Origin: Oceanospirillum sp047518265 | Lineage (GTDB): Bacteria > Pseudomonadota > Gammaproteobacteria > Pseudomonadales > Halomonadaceae | Reading direction: 5' to 3' | DNA: 64,000 nucleotides | Assembly: GCA_047518265.1 (NCBI GenBank) | Contig: JAKZRG010000018.1 | Coordinates: 59,275-123,274 of the forward strand | Shown here: in pieces, positions 52,501-61,066 of the stretch | Layout of the letters: each line of letters begins with the position of its first letter | How positions within the stretch are numbered: position 1 is the first letter of the stretch | The notes under the pieces: model-generated | Databases searched by the model: none | The model's input: the letters and a program-made list of their open reading frames with translations, nothing else | Told to the model about the DNA's origin: nothing | Position numbers and translations under genes: made by a program

Positions 52501-53234
52501 AGATTATCGATGAGAAACTGATTAAAGCTCGTGGTGTTATTGGCTTCTGGCCTGCCAACACCACAAGCCCAGATCTGATCGAAGTCTATGCTGATGCCAA
52601 TCGTGATCAGGTGGTTGAGAACCTGCATCATATTCGCCAACAAACACCTAAACCTGAAGGCAAACCGAATCTGAGTCTGGCAGACTATATTGCGCCTAAA
52701 GATACAGGTCTACAGGATTATATTGGTGGTTTTGCGGTTAATGCCGGTATCGGTGTAGAAGAACTGGCTAAGCAGTACGAAGACGCTGGTGATGACTACA
52801 ACTCGATTATGGTTAAAGCGCTGGCGGATCGTCTGGCAGAAGCCTTTGCTGAACACCTGCACCTGCGTACCCGTAAAGAGTTCTGGGGTTATGCCTCTGA
52901 TGAGACACTGGATAACGAGGCCATGATCAAAGAACAATACCAAGGTATTCGTCCGGCACCGGGCTACCCAGCCTGCCCTGATCATACTGAGAAGGAAACG
53001 CTGTTTAGGCTACTGGATGCCACAGCTAATACTGGCCTAGAATTAACCTCTAGCCTAGCTATGACACCGGCAGCAGCCGTAAGTGGTTGGTATTTCGCTA
53101 ATCCAGAAGCCAAATACTTTGGTACCGGTAAGATCGATCTGGATCAGGTTGAAAGCATCTCTGAAGCCAAGGGTAAACCAACGGAAGAGATGGAGCGCTG
53201 GCTGATGCCGGTTCTGTCTTATGATCCTGAGTAA
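49536..53234 (+). CDS. metH: Cobalamin-dependent methionine synthase
   Basis: The start ATG 49536 (MSLDNRIATLHQAIQNRILILDGGMGTMIQGY) is preferred over an upstream frame. The 1232-residue protein has all four modules. The homocysteine domain carries zinc ligands C312-C313 (GGCCGTAPEH). The pterin domain has FVNVGERTNVTGS. The cobalamin domain has D758-V-H760-D-I-G, in which His760 is the lower cobalt ligand. The C-terminal activation domain contains RPAPGYPACPDHTEK, which binds S-adenosylmethionine. It transfers the methyl group of methyltetrahydrofolate to homocysteine. The length is normal. A MetR-like site lies upstream. Confidence 0.98.
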   Translation: MSLDNRIATLHQAIQNRILILDGGMGTMIQGYKLTEADFRGERFKDWPSDIQGNNDLLAITRPDVIKAVHMAYLDAGADILETNTFNATQLSQSDYGMEALAYELNVEAARLAREAADEKTAQEPEKPRFVAGVLGPTSRTASLSPDVNDPGFRNVDFDTLAENYREATKGLIEGGADIILIETIFDTLNAKAAIFAVQDVFEELNTELPIMISGTITDASGRTLSGQTTEAFWNSVRHAKPLSVGLNCALGATELRPYLEELSTKADTYVSAHPNAGLPNEFGEYDQSGKEMAAIIDEFAASGFVNIIGGCCGTAPEHITAIAETVAKHAPRQIPDIPKACRLSGLEPFNIESDSLFVNVGERTNVTGSARFKRLIVEEDYDTALEVAQEQVENGAQVIDINMDEGMLESQSAMVTFLNLVASEPEISKVPIMIDSSKWEIIEAGLKCVQGKPVVNSISLKEGEEAFRHHAKLCMRYGAAIIVMAFDEDGQADTFERKVEICKRSYDVLVNDIGFPAEDIIFDPNIFAVATGIEEHNNYAVDFIQATRWITDNLPHAMVSGGVSNVSFSFRGNNPVREAIHSVFLYHAIKEGMTMGIVNASQLAVYDDLPEELREAVEDVVQNRRDDSTDRLLDIAEKYRGGGVEEKKEEQEWRSWPVNKRIEHALVKGITNFIVEDTEAARLEADRPIQVIEGPLMDGMNVVGDLFGAGKMFLPQVVKSARVMKQAVAHLIPFIEAEKSGEIQSNGKIIMATVKGDVHDIGKNIVGVVLQCNNYEVVDLGVMVPAEKILQAAREHNADIIGLSGLITPSLDEMVHIGREMERQGFDLPLMIGGATTSKAHTAVKIEPQYKKGPVIYVTDASRAVGVASQLLSDELRDAFVADRRREYEETRIRNANRRAKADRISYANASANKLAIDWDNFSPVKPAVEGLEVFNDYPLEKIAECIDWTPFFMTWDLAGKYPAILEDEVVGEAARSLFDDAKVMLKQIIDEKLIKARGVIGFWPANTTSPDLIEVYADANRDQVVENLHHIRQQTPKPEGKPNLSLADYIAPKDTGLQDYIGGFAVNAGIGVEELAKQYEDAGDDYNSIMVKALADRLAEAFAEHLHLRTRKEFWGYASDETLDNEAMIKEQYQGIRPAPGYPACPDHTEKETLFRLLDATANTGLELTSSLAMTPAAAVSGWYFANPEAKYFGTGKIDLDQVESISEAKGKPTEEMERWLMPVLSYDPE

Positions 53235-53262
53235 TAACAATTACGAGTAAATTAATAATAAT

Positions 53263-53295
53263 GTAGGTCGGAAAAGCCGAAGGCGCCTTCCGACA
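53263..53295. repeat. REP-like element, diverged copy
   Basis: GTAGGTCGGAAAAGCC then GAAGGCGCCTTCCGACA is an imperfect palindrome with the layout of the 414 and 22248 repeats but different arms (TCGGA/TCCGA). It lies 28 bases after the metH stop, where REP elements are often found, and may stabilise the transcript end. Confidence 0.6.
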
Positions 53296-53418
53296 TTTGC
53301 AATACCAAAAGATGATACCGAGAGATAAACATCGAATGGCGCTGCGCTAGAACTGGCTCCCACGCTCCTGCGTGGTAGCCTATCGCTATTTAGAAGCTCC
53401 ATTATTTAAATGCATACG

Positions 53419-53446
53419 GCCACCTTCGGGTGGCTTATGTTTTATT
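53419..53446 (+). terminator. Hairpin terminator in the metH-MATE gap
   Basis: GCCACC-TTCG-GGTGGC forms a 6-bp stem with a UUCG tetraloop, followed by TTATGTTTTATT. It lies ahead of the MATE gene, so it may end metH transcripts. Confidence 0.6.
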
Positions 53447-53463
53447 AGGACGATAGAAAAACT

Positions 53464-54810
53464 TTGCCAACACAGCTTCCCAGCCTACTGCCTCCTATGG
53501 ATCGTTTAAAAGCCATTTTAAAACTGGCTCTACCGATTATGGGTGGCATGTTATCTCAGAGCCTAATCAATCTGGTGGACTCCGCCATGGTTGGAGCTTT
53601 AGGCAGTACCTCGCTGGCGGCTACAGGCATCGGGGCTTATGCGGCATTTGTTATTACCGCTCTTATTCTGGGTTTATCTTCTGGAGTACAAGCCACGACA
53701 GCCTTTCACTATGGCGCGGATTGTAAGAAATCTCAGATCGATACCCTGAATTCAGGCTTGATCCTCGCTTTTTTACTCTGCCTTCCTATTATTGCCCTCG
53801 CCTATCCCGCCACAGAGTTTATGCTCTCTATGCTGAACGATAATGGTGCAGTGATAGAACTGGCCACACCTTATCTGGAATGGCGTATTCTGGCGTTGTT
53901 AGGCGTGGGGATTAATCTGGCCTTTCGGGGTTACTGGAACGGTGTGTATCATTCGGGCATCTATTTAAAGATCATTCTACTGATACATTTAAGTAATATT
54001 GCCATCAGTTACTGCCTAATTTATGGCGTGAGCGGTATCCCAGCTATGGGCGTAGAAGGCGCAGGCCTTGGCACCTGTATATCAATCTTTTTGGGTTCAT
54101 TTGTTTGGCTCGTCTATAGCTTAATCAAAATCCGCCAGCAGGGTTTTCTAAGCCGTCTGCCAAACATCAACATCAGCAAACAACTACTGACCCTTTCGCT
54201 ACCGAATTCATTACAGCAAACCCTATTTGCCATGGGCTATCTCACTCTGTTTTGGATCATCGGTCAAATCGGGCCACTATCCCTAGCCATTGGCCACGTT
54301 TTGGTTAACTTATCTCTATTAATGATATTACCCGCTGTTGGTTTGGGCATGGCCGCTACCAGCATGGTTGGTAAAGCCCTAGGCGAATCATCCGAACGAG
54401 AAGCCCAACGCTGGGGTTTAGATGTGGTAAAAGTAGCCATGATGCTACTAAGCCTAATCGCTATCCCCCTATTGGTTTTCCCTAAAGAGATTTTATCGTT
54501 ATTTATTATCGAAAATTCGGGTATAGAGTATGGCGCATCTCTGTTGCGACTCACCGCTATCATGGTCATCATTGACGCCTCAGCCATTGTACTGACTCAA
54601 GCGCTATTAGGGGCTGGGGCTAGCCGTTTAGTTATGACGGTATCTGTCACCCTACAATGGGGCTTTTTTCTGCCATTAGCCTTTATATTCGGGCCTTATC
54701 TGGGCTTGGGTTTATTGGGTATTTGGCTGGTACAGCTGGTATATCGTGTTTTAAATGCCTGTGCCTTTATTTGGCTATGGCGAGTAAAAGCCTGGAACCT
54801 GACCTCGTGA
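53464..54810 (+). CDS. MATE-family efflux transporter (DinF-like)
   Basis: The 448-residue frame opens with TTG 53464; ATG 53497 (MDRLKAILKLALPIMGG) is the alternative start, but neither has a well-spaced ribosome binding site. The protein has 12 hydrophobic segments in two halves. The first repeat ALPIMGGMLSQSLINLVDSAMVGALG and later GLGMAATSMVGKALGE match the MATE pattern. It would pump drugs or metabolites out in exchange for Na+ or H+. The substrate cannot be told. Confidence 0.9.
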   Translation: MPTQLPSLLPPMDRLKAILKLALPIMGGMLSQSLINLVDSAMVGALGSTSLAATGIGAYAAFVITALILGLSSGVQATTAFHYGADCKKSQIDTLNSGLILAFLLCLPIIALAYPATEFMLSMLNDNGAVIELATPYLEWRILALLGVGINLAFRGYWNGVYHSGIYLKIILLIHLSNIAISYCLIYGVSGIPAMGVEGAGLGTCISIFLGSFVWLVYSLIKIRQQGFLSRLPNINISKQLLTLSLPNSLQQTLFAMGYLTLFWIIGQIGPLSLAIGHVLVNLSLLMILPAVGLGMAATSMVGKALGESSEREAQRWGLDVVKVAMMLLSLIAIPLLVFPKEILSLFIIENSGIEYGASLLRLTAIMVIIDASAIVLTQALLGAGASRLVMTVSVTLQWGFFLPLAFIFGPYLGLGLLGIWLVQLVYRVLNACAFIWLWRVKAWNLTS

Positions 54811-54983
54811 GTTAACAGACCTCAGCAACACCCCTTGTTTATTCCATTTTGAAATAAACATATAGATACAAATTCATTTTAAGTATAAGCAGAGACTGGT
54901 ATTGTGCTTTCAATCAAGCTGCCATCATCTTTTATTCGTGCAGCGAAACCGTGGTTTAAAGCTACCTAGTCGTAGGAAAAAGA

Positions 54984-56630
54984 ATGTATAAGTACGACGA
55001 TTACGATCAGAAATTAGTTGAAGAGCGTGTGGCCCAGCACCGGGACCAGACACAACGTTACCTAGACGGCAAACTGGAAGAGCTAGAATATCTTCCACTG
55101 CGTCTGCAAAATGGTATCTATGTTCAACGTCATGCACCTATGCTGCGTGTTGCCATTCCCTATGGCATGTTACGCGCGGAACAGCTGCGTAAGCTGGCCT
55201 ATATTGCCCGTACTTATGATAAGGGTTATGCACACTTCACAACCCGTCAAAATGTTCAGTTCAACTGGCCTAAGCTGGAGGATACCCCTGATATCCTAGA
55301 AGAGCTGGCTAAAGTTGAGATGCACGCTATTCAAACCAGTGGTAACACCATCCGTAATACCACCACTGATGAGTTTGCAGGTGTTGCACGTGACGAAGTG
55401 GATGATCCTCGTCCATGGTGTGAAGTGATCCGTCAGTGGTCTACTTTCCACCCGGAATTCGCCTTCCTGCCACGTAAGTTTAAAATTGCTATCTGTGCTG
55501 CAAAAGATGACCGTGCTGCGATTCGCGTACACGATATCGGTTTACAGCTGGTTAAAAACGAAGACGGCAGCACAGGATTTGACGTATACGTCGGTGGTGG
55601 TCTAGGCCGTACGCCTATGGTCGGTGATCTGGTACGCCAGAACTTACCAGCCAAACACCTGCTGACTTATATTGAAGCGATTCTGCGTGTTTATAACCAG
55701 TTTGGTCGCCGTGATAACAAATACAAAGCCCGTATTAAGATCATGGTAAAAGCACTGGGTATTGAAGAGATCGGCAAGCGCGTCGAAGCGGAATGGGAGC
55801 ATATGATTGATGGCCCATCCACTTTGACCGATGCAGCGATGGCCAAAGCTCAAAGCTTCTTTATCGATCCTGCTTATGAAAATGCGCCAAGCGAAGGTGA
55901 TTTCGATCAGCAACGTGCTGACGACAAAGCCTTCTCTCGCTTTGTTACCAACAACACAGTTGCTCACAAGCAAGACGGTTATGTGGCGGTCACTGTTTCT
56001 CTGAAGAAAACCGGCGTGCCTCCAGGTGACATCACAGATGCTCAAATGGATCTGGTTGCGGATCTGGCAGATCAGTACAGCTACGGCGAACTACGTATCA
56101 GCCACCACCAGAATATCGTACTGTCTGATGTGAAAAAAGCTGACCTGTTTGCTCTATGGCAAGTGCTGGAAGAAAACGGTCTGGCGACACCAAACATTAA
56201 CAAGCTGACCGATATGATCTGCTGCCCAGGTGGTGATTTCTGTAACCTGGCAAACGCTAAATCGATTCCAGTAGCAGAAGCGATCCAAGAACGTTTTGAC
56301 GATCTGGATTACCTGTATGATCTTGGTGATATCGAATTTAACTTCTCAGGCTGCATGAACGCTTGTGGTCATCACCACGTGGGTAACATTGGCCTGTTGG
56401 GTGTGGATCGTAAAGGTGAAGAGTTCTACCAGATTTCTCTGGGTGGTCGTTCAGGTGTTGATGCCAGCATCGGTAAGATCTTAGGCCCTGCTGTTAAGCA
56501 AGAGCGTGTACCAGAAGTGATCGAAACCATCATGTCGATCTACGTAGAAAACCGTATCGAAGGTGAATCCTTCGTAGAAGCCTATCACCGCCTAGGTCAG
56601 AAAACATTCAAGGAGCGCGTATATGCCTAA
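54984..56630 (+). CDS. cysI: Sulfite reductase haemoprotein (nitrite/sulfite reductase family)
   Basis: The protein has 548 residues, with the two-fold nitrite/sulfite reductase layout. The early repeat has YAHFTTRQNVQFNW and TSGNTIRNTTTDEFAG; the siroheme-[4Fe-4S] ligands are C414, C420, C457 and C461 (CPGGDFC and GCMNAC, followed by GHHHVGNIG). It reduces sulfite to sulfide for cysteine synthesis. No flavoprotein CysJ is nearby, so the electron donor is probably ferredoxin, as in pseudomonads with this arrangement. ATG 54984 follows AGGA. It overlaps the DUF934 gene by eight bases. Confidence 0.93.
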   Translation: MYKYDDYDQKLVEERVAQHRDQTQRYLDGKLEELEYLPLRLQNGIYVQRHAPMLRVAIPYGMLRAEQLRKLAYIARTYDKGYAHFTTRQNVQFNWPKLEDTPDILEELAKVEMHAIQTSGNTIRNTTTDEFAGVARDEVDDPRPWCEVIRQWSTFHPEFAFLPRKFKIAICAAKDDRAAIRVHDIGLQLVKNEDGSTGFDVYVGGGLGRTPMVGDLVRQNLPAKHLLTYIEAILRVYNQFGRRDNKYKARIKIMVKALGIEEIGKRVEAEWEHMIDGPSTLTDAAMAKAQSFFIDPAYENAPSEGDFDQQRADDKAFSRFVTNNTVAHKQDGYVAVTVSLKKTGVPPGDITDAQMDLVADLADQYSYGELRISHHQNIVLSDVKKADLFALWQVLEENGLATPNINKLTDMICCPGGDFCNLANAKSIPVAEAIQERFDDLDYLYDLGDIEFNFSGCMNACGHHHVGNIGLLGVDRKGEEFYQISLGGRSGVDASIGKILGPAVKQERVPEVIETIMSIYVENRIEGESFVEAYHRLGQKTFKERVYA

Positions 56631-57111
56631 CATTATCCTTAACGGCGAAATTGTTGACGATCAATGGCAACGCGTTGGTCTGGAAGATGAACTACCAGCA
56701 TCCGGCAAAGTCTTACTGCCTTACGCCGTATGGCTAGCCGGTGAGTTTGATGCATCTGCTTACGAAGCCGTTGGTGTTTGGGTACCTAACGATACCATCT
56801 TCGACGAGCAAGCTAACAAACTACAAGGGCTGGACGTAGTAGCTGTAGACTTCCCAGTCTTCACCGATGGCCGTGGTTACACCCTAGGCCGTCAGCTACG
56901 TGATCGTTTCGGTTTTACCGGCGAACTGCGCGCTGTAGGTGACGTACTGCAGGATCAGCTATACGCCATGACCCGTTGTGGCTTTAACAGCTTTGCCGTA
57001 CGTGAAGATAAGAATATCGAAGAAGCGCTGAGTTCACTGAAGCCCTTCTCCCATGCTTATCAAGCCGCACTGGATAACCCACAGCCTCTGTTTGCAGATC
57101 GCTGGAAGTAA
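56623..57111 (+). CDS. DUF934-family protein linked to sulfite reductase
   Basis: The protein has 162 residues and starts inside the end of cysI with GGAG upstream, so the two are coupled. The DUF934 pattern is clear: VDFPVFTDGRGYTLGRQLRDRFGFTGELRAVGDVLQDQLYAMTRCGFNSFAVRE. It is a conserved partner of cysI in proteobacteria, thought to help sulfite reduction. No catalytic residues are known to me. Confidence 0.93.
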   Translation: MPNIILNGEIVDDQWQRVGLEDELPASGKVLLPYAVWLAGEFDASAYEAVGVWVPNDTIFDEQANKLQGLDVVAVDFPVFTDGRGYTLGRQLRDRFGFTGELRAVGDVLQDQLYAMTRCGFNSFAVREDKNIEEALSSLKPFSHAYQAALDNPQPLFADRWK

Positions 57112-57138
57112 TTCTGGGTTGAGTGGTTAGACGAATAG

Positions 57139-57163
57139 AAAAGGCACCTTAGGGTGCCTTTTT
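57139..57163 (+). terminator. Terminator of the cysI-DUF934 operon
   Basis: AAGGCACC-TTAG-GGTGCCTT with an A-run before and TTTTT after lies 30 bases after the DUF934 stop. It is a textbook rho-independent terminator. Confidence 0.92.
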
Positions 57164-57318
57164 AGCTCAAAATCCAAATCAGCGGAGCGAAGCATCCTCC
57201 GATTTATATTTTGCATACATATAACCAGCAAGCTGAACAGATGGCAAAACCATAGTTATAATCGATTATTTAATGGCTGCTAGGTCTAGCTCGAATACTT
57301 CATAAAGAACCAAAAAAG

Positions 57319-57735
57319 CTACTCCGAATAACTGCCTCTGTATTCTATCATTATCGATGAGTCAAATGATTTTTCAGTACTAAAAGCTAAAGTAAAAGGC
57401 ATATCCTTACCCTTTTGTCCACGCACCCAAGCCTTATCCTGATGTATCACTGTGCCGTCTTCAAGAAAAGCAAAAGTTAACCCCATCTGCTGTACTTCTG
57501 TATATACAGCTGAAAGCTTTGGGTTGCTCCATTCCGCCGCACCTTCAATCAGATACTCATTATTCCCTAGAGATTCAAGAGTGTAGTTAATATCAATAGT
57601 TCCATAGCGAATAGAGCATTTTTCTTGCTCTATTGAGCAAGCATGATGAGCAATTACAGGGTTAGAAGTACCTACATACTTATTAGAGCTACAAGCGGCT
57701 AGAGTCAGAAAGGATAGTAAAAAAATAGTTCTCAT
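57319..57735 (-). CDS. Small hypothetical lipoprotein
   Basis: The start ATG 57735 has GAGGG just upstream; the frame is open to 57804 but that part has no signal. The N-terminus RTIFLLSFLTLAACSSN has a perfect lipobox (LAA-C15). The mature 124 residues contain TIDINYTLESLGNNEYLIEGAAEW and FAFLEDGTVIHQDKAW, suggesting a small beta-rich domain. No named family is recognised. It stands alone, with the gap 57736-58039 before it. Confidence 0.75.
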   Translation of the reverse strand: MRTIFLLSFLTLAACSSNKYVGTSNPVIAHHACSIEQEKCSIRYGTIDINYTLESLGNNEYLIEGAAEWSNPKLSAVYTEVQQMGLTFAFLEDGTVIHQDKAWVRGQKGKDMPFTLAFSTEKSFDSSIMIEYRGSYSE

Positions 57736-58039
57736 GATTCCCTCATAAATAATATTCCAATTTAGCAGCCTGAAAGATATCAGAAAATCACCTAGGGAGC
57801 ACACACACTAGAAGGTAAAATTTTGGACATCCAGTTTTTGGCAATTCATACGTTGATTTATCGGAAATAAAATTGACTCAGCTTTTCCAAGGCTCATGCG
57901 ATCAGATAACACTTAAAATGCAGGGTGCCCACTTTTTATCTATTGCCACTATGCTTTGCCGCTCTTTATAACGGGCATTATGTTTACCATAAAGATAAAG
58001 TGCTATCATTTGATATCAGATTGATAAAGTAATGTGACT
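57736..58039. other. Intergenic stretch between lipoprotein and antitoxin genes
   Basis: About 300 bases contain no gene. The antitoxin promoter is expected near 57980-58030, an AT-rich stretch with a short palindrome-like TATCATTTGATATCA (58007-58021). That sequence could be the operator of the toxin-antitoxin unit. Confidence 0.35.
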
Positions 58040-58261
58040 ATGAGCAAATTATCAAATGCAGTTCTCCAACAAGCTCTAGAACTCAGCCCAATTGAGAAGG
58101 CTCAGTTGATCGAAGGCCTTTTGGTTAGCTTAGATACCCCTGATCCTTCTTTGGATAAAGTATGGGCTGCGGAAGCAGATGAAAGAATTACCAGCTACGA
58201 GATAGGAGAAATCGGAGTATCCCTGGCTGAAAAGGTACTGGGCAAATATTCAAGCCCATGA
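58040..58261 (+). CDS. Addiction-module antitoxin (TIGR02574/Unstab_antitox type)
   Basis: The protein has 73 residues from ATG 58040 (an in-frame GTG lies two codons upstream). LQQALELSPIEKAQLIEGLLVSLDTPDPSLDKVWAAEADERITSYEIGE is the typical putative-addiction-module sequence: a helix ending in LLxSLD, then VWxxEAxxRxxxYxxGE. These small proteins pair with RelE/ParE toxins. The stop overlaps the toxin start (ATGA), but the toxin is wrecked, so the antitoxin now stands alone. Confidence 0.85.
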   Translation: MSKLSNAVLQQALELSPIEKAQLIEGLLVSLDTPDPSLDKVWAAEADERITSYEIGEIGVSLAEKVLGKYSSP

Positions 58262-58412
58262 AGGTACTTTTTCTTAATCCTGCAGAGGCAGAGCTAGATG
58301 ATGCATTTGAGTATTATCAATCCTAGATGGACTCGGCCACCATTTCATTAAAGAGAATGGCCAATTTGAAGAGATAATAGGGCCGTATATTCGTCCTAAA
58401 CCTATCCAGTAA
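58258..58412 (+). pseudogene. RelE/ParE-type toxin, decayed
   Basis: From ATG 58258 the frame reads KVLFLNPAEAELDDAFEYYQS, the normal start of ParE-type toxins, and then meets TAG at 58324. In another frame shortly after, LGHHFIKE continues the usual sequence and runs to TAA at 58410, but only about 25 codons remain and they do not match the core. So a nonsense change, a frameshift and a large C-terminal loss have destroyed the gene. Confidence 0.8.
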
Positions 58413-58482
58413 AAGCTTTCTATAGTGGAATAGTAAGCTTGGCAACAGCCAGTCTAAACTTATAGTTTGATCATAAAATGAA

Positions 58483-60906
58483 CTAAAACAAATCCATTTG
58501 ATCATCTATAATCCCACTAAACGAGAGCCCGATAAAATGCAAGATAGCGTCTGCTATAGGCTGTACTTGTTTATCGATATAGTGCTGGTAATCAATAGGA
58601 CTGCGCTGATATTCCACCGGTTCTGGGCCGCTGGTGGTAATAATATAGGCGATTTGCCCCTTGTACTGATATTTTAGAGCTTTACCCTGCTGTTTATTAA
58701 TATCATCCGCTAAGCGTGCCGCACGTACATGGGGAGGGATATTTTTCACATAGTCATCCAATGAGCGGCGTAATCTCTTTGTGTAGACCAGCTGCTGATC
58801 TCTTTGCCCGCTGCGTATTTCTTCGACAACCCGTTGGATCACTTCCGTGGGATCTTCATCATGAAAGACTCTTTGATAGAGCTCATTTTGTAGTGCCTTA
58901 GCCATCTCCGTCCAATCTGTCCGGACAGCCTCTAGTCCTTTAAAGATAAGCTGCTCCTTTCCTTCCTTTTGAATCAAGCCTGCATAACGCTTTTTGCTGC
59001 CGGTCTCACTGCCTCGGATCGTCGGCATTAAGAAACGATTGAAGTGGGTCTCATATTCCAGTTCCAGATAGGAGTCTAAACCATACTCTTCACGTAGTAG
59101 AGTTTGCCAATATGCATTGATATCAACCACTAACCCCTTTCCTATACGGTTGGCTTCTTCATTGCTCACGTCTCCACTCAGCAAGATAAACAAAGAATCC
59201 GTATCACCATAAATCACCTTAAGTCCCTGTGCTTCAATCCATTGAGTCGTTTTTTTGAGTATATCGTGGCCACGCATCGTGATGGAGCTGGCCAGTTTTG
59301 TATCATAAAAACGACAGCCCCCAGAACCCAATACCCCATAAAAGGAGTTCATTAGAATTTTTAAAGCTTGAGAACGAATAGGGTCTTTAGCTTTTTTCGC
59401 CTGATCCCGTTGTTGCCACAGGGAAGTGATGATATCCGGTAAGAAGTGCTTTTCTCGTGAAAAGATGGCCCCCTTGTACCCCGGTATCGCTTCTAGGGGA
59501 TTTAACTCCCCTTCAATTAAACCTAATGGGTCGATCTTAAAGGTGCGAATAATGGCGGGGTACAGACTCTTAAAATCCAGAACCAGAACATTTCTATATA
59601 GCCCAGGTATGGAATCCATAACATAACCGCCGGGACTGGCCAGGCCCCCTCCTTCTGGCAAGTTAGGAGCCACATAACCGGCACGATGTAATTTAGGCAG
59701 ATACAGGTTGGTAAAAGCCGCAACAGAGCCACCACTACGATCCAGTTCAAGCCCTGTAAGCTGAGAGCGCAACAACAGAAAGTCCAGAATACGCGTCTTT
59801 TGAAAGATATCCCAAACCAATCGACAATCTTCAAGGTTATAGGCTGCCAGCTTGGGTTTATTGTGATGAAAATCGTGGGTAATTTCCGCTAACCGATCAT
59901 CCACATCATCGGTTAACTTACCTCGATTAAGCAGTTCCTGTGAAACCGATTCCAGACTAAAGCTGGCAAAGTTATAGGTAGCTGTTTTTAAAGCTGCGAT
60001 ACCATCAATCACCACTCGACCGGGTATCGTAATAAAGCCAGTATTGCCTTCTTCTCTGGAATCCCGCCAAGAAGCATAGCTACCACCTCGACCTAACTTC
60101 AGTCGCATACCGTAGATTTTGGCCCGAGTATTCAGCAATTTAAAGTCAAAATTGACCACATTCCAACCAATAATAATGTCAGGATCAAGCTCTGTAATGG
60201 TTGATTGGAGGGCTAATAACAACGCTACTTCATCTTCTAACCAGATAATTTCTCTCGGTTGAGCAATATCGGTTTCCTTTGCACCCTCTTCTAGACTTTT
60301 TTTCAGGTTATCATCATGCTTTATTGCCGAAGGATCTTGCTTATCAGGCTCCCCAATCATGAGGACTCGCTCAACCCCTGCACCGTAAAAAGCGATAGAG
60401 TAGAGCTCACCTTTACCTGAGCATTCAAGATCTAACGAAATAACGCTGAGATTGGGCACATAATCACCGCCTTTCAGCTGCCCCTCTGTCACCTGGACAA
60501 AACCCTTTTGTGGCTTGTGGTGCCCTTGAAAAACCACTGAACCACCAATCCAACGCTCCATTAAATAACGATCATGTAATCGAAAGTCATTTTCCAGCAT
60601 ATCAATCTGATATAGATGAAGACGCTCTACCGCTCGACGAAAAGAGCGTAGCGTTGGCAGATACAAAGCCGCCATTTTGTGTTGCTGGAAGGATTTCAGT
60701 TCGAGTGGACGTATTTCATACCCGGTATCAAAGCCTGTTAAAGCTTCTTCTACTCTTAGGCAATCACGTTGTTTGATAAAACAAAGGGGACGTTCGCCAT
60801 TCACTTTCAGCTGCACAGGGCCTTCTGGAGTGGATAACCAAAGTGTAATTTCTGTCTCACGACCATTGTCATGACTGTGACGCGTCAATAAAAAGCCCTG
60901 CTGCAT
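58483..60906 (-). CDS. polB: DNA polymerase II (family B)
   Basis: The protein has 807 residues from ATG 60906, with AGGA upstream, close to the usual PolB length. Exonuclease motifs are present: SLDLECSGKGELYSIAFYG (Asp-Leu-Glu), then DIIIGWNVVNFDFKLL. The polymerase motifs follow: DFKSLYPAIIRTFKIDPLGL, KILMNSFYGVLGSGGCRFYDTKLASSITMRGH and VIYGDTDSLFI with the catalytic Asp pair. It repairs and restarts replication at lesions and is often under SOS control. I did not find a clear LexA box in the 160 bases upstream. Confidence 0.96.
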   Translation of the reverse strand: MQQGFLLTRHSHDNGRETEITLWLSTPEGPVQLKVNGERPLCFIKQRDCLRVEEALTGFDTGYEIRPLELKSFQQHKMAALYLPTLRSFRRAVERLHLYQIDMLENDFRLHDRYLMERWIGGSVVFQGHHKPQKGFVQVTEGQLKGGDYVPNLSVISLDLECSGKGELYSIAFYGAGVERVLMIGEPDKQDPSAIKHDDNLKKSLEEGAKETDIAQPREIIWLEDEVALLLALQSTITELDPDIIIGWNVVNFDFKLLNTRAKIYGMRLKLGRGGSYASWRDSREEGNTGFITIPGRVVIDGIAALKTATYNFASFSLESVSQELLNRGKLTDDVDDRLAEITHDFHHNKPKLAAYNLEDCRLVWDIFQKTRILDFLLLRSQLTGLELDRSGGSVAAFTNLYLPKLHRAGYVAPNLPEGGGLASPGGYVMDSIPGLYRNVLVLDFKSLYPAIIRTFKIDPLGLIEGELNPLEAIPGYKGAIFSREKHFLPDIITSLWQQRDQAKKAKDPIRSQALKILMNSFYGVLGSGGCRFYDTKLASSITMRGHDILKKTTQWIEAQGLKVIYGDTDSLFILLSGDVSNEEANRIGKGLVVDINAYWQTLLREEYGLDSYLELEYETHFNRFLMPTIRGSETGSKKRYAGLIQKEGKEQLIFKGLEAVRTDWTEMAKALQNELYQRVFHDEDPTEVIQRVVEEIRSGQRDQQLVYTKRLRRSLDDYVKNIPPHVRAARLADDINKQQGKALKYQYKGQIAYIITTSGPEPVEYQRSPIDYQHYIDKQVQPIADAILHFIGLSFSGIIDDQMDLF

Positions 60907-61066
60907 TAACAATCAACTTCCTGATTTCTAAAGCAATAGCATAACTCACGCCGGGGATAAAACAAAAAAGCAGCGGTTAGTATCAGAAACTGTCTGATAA
61001 ATCATTTATCAACAGATCTGTACTACCACTGCAAAGGGGTTCCTTCAGAAAACTATTTCACTTAGC

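Noticed and set aside
57176..57205. Imperfect palindrome after the cysI terminator, considered as a further REP copy
   Set aside because: The arms (AAATC-GGAG) pair poorly and do not share the GTAG-GGATAAGCC layout of the REP-like repeats.
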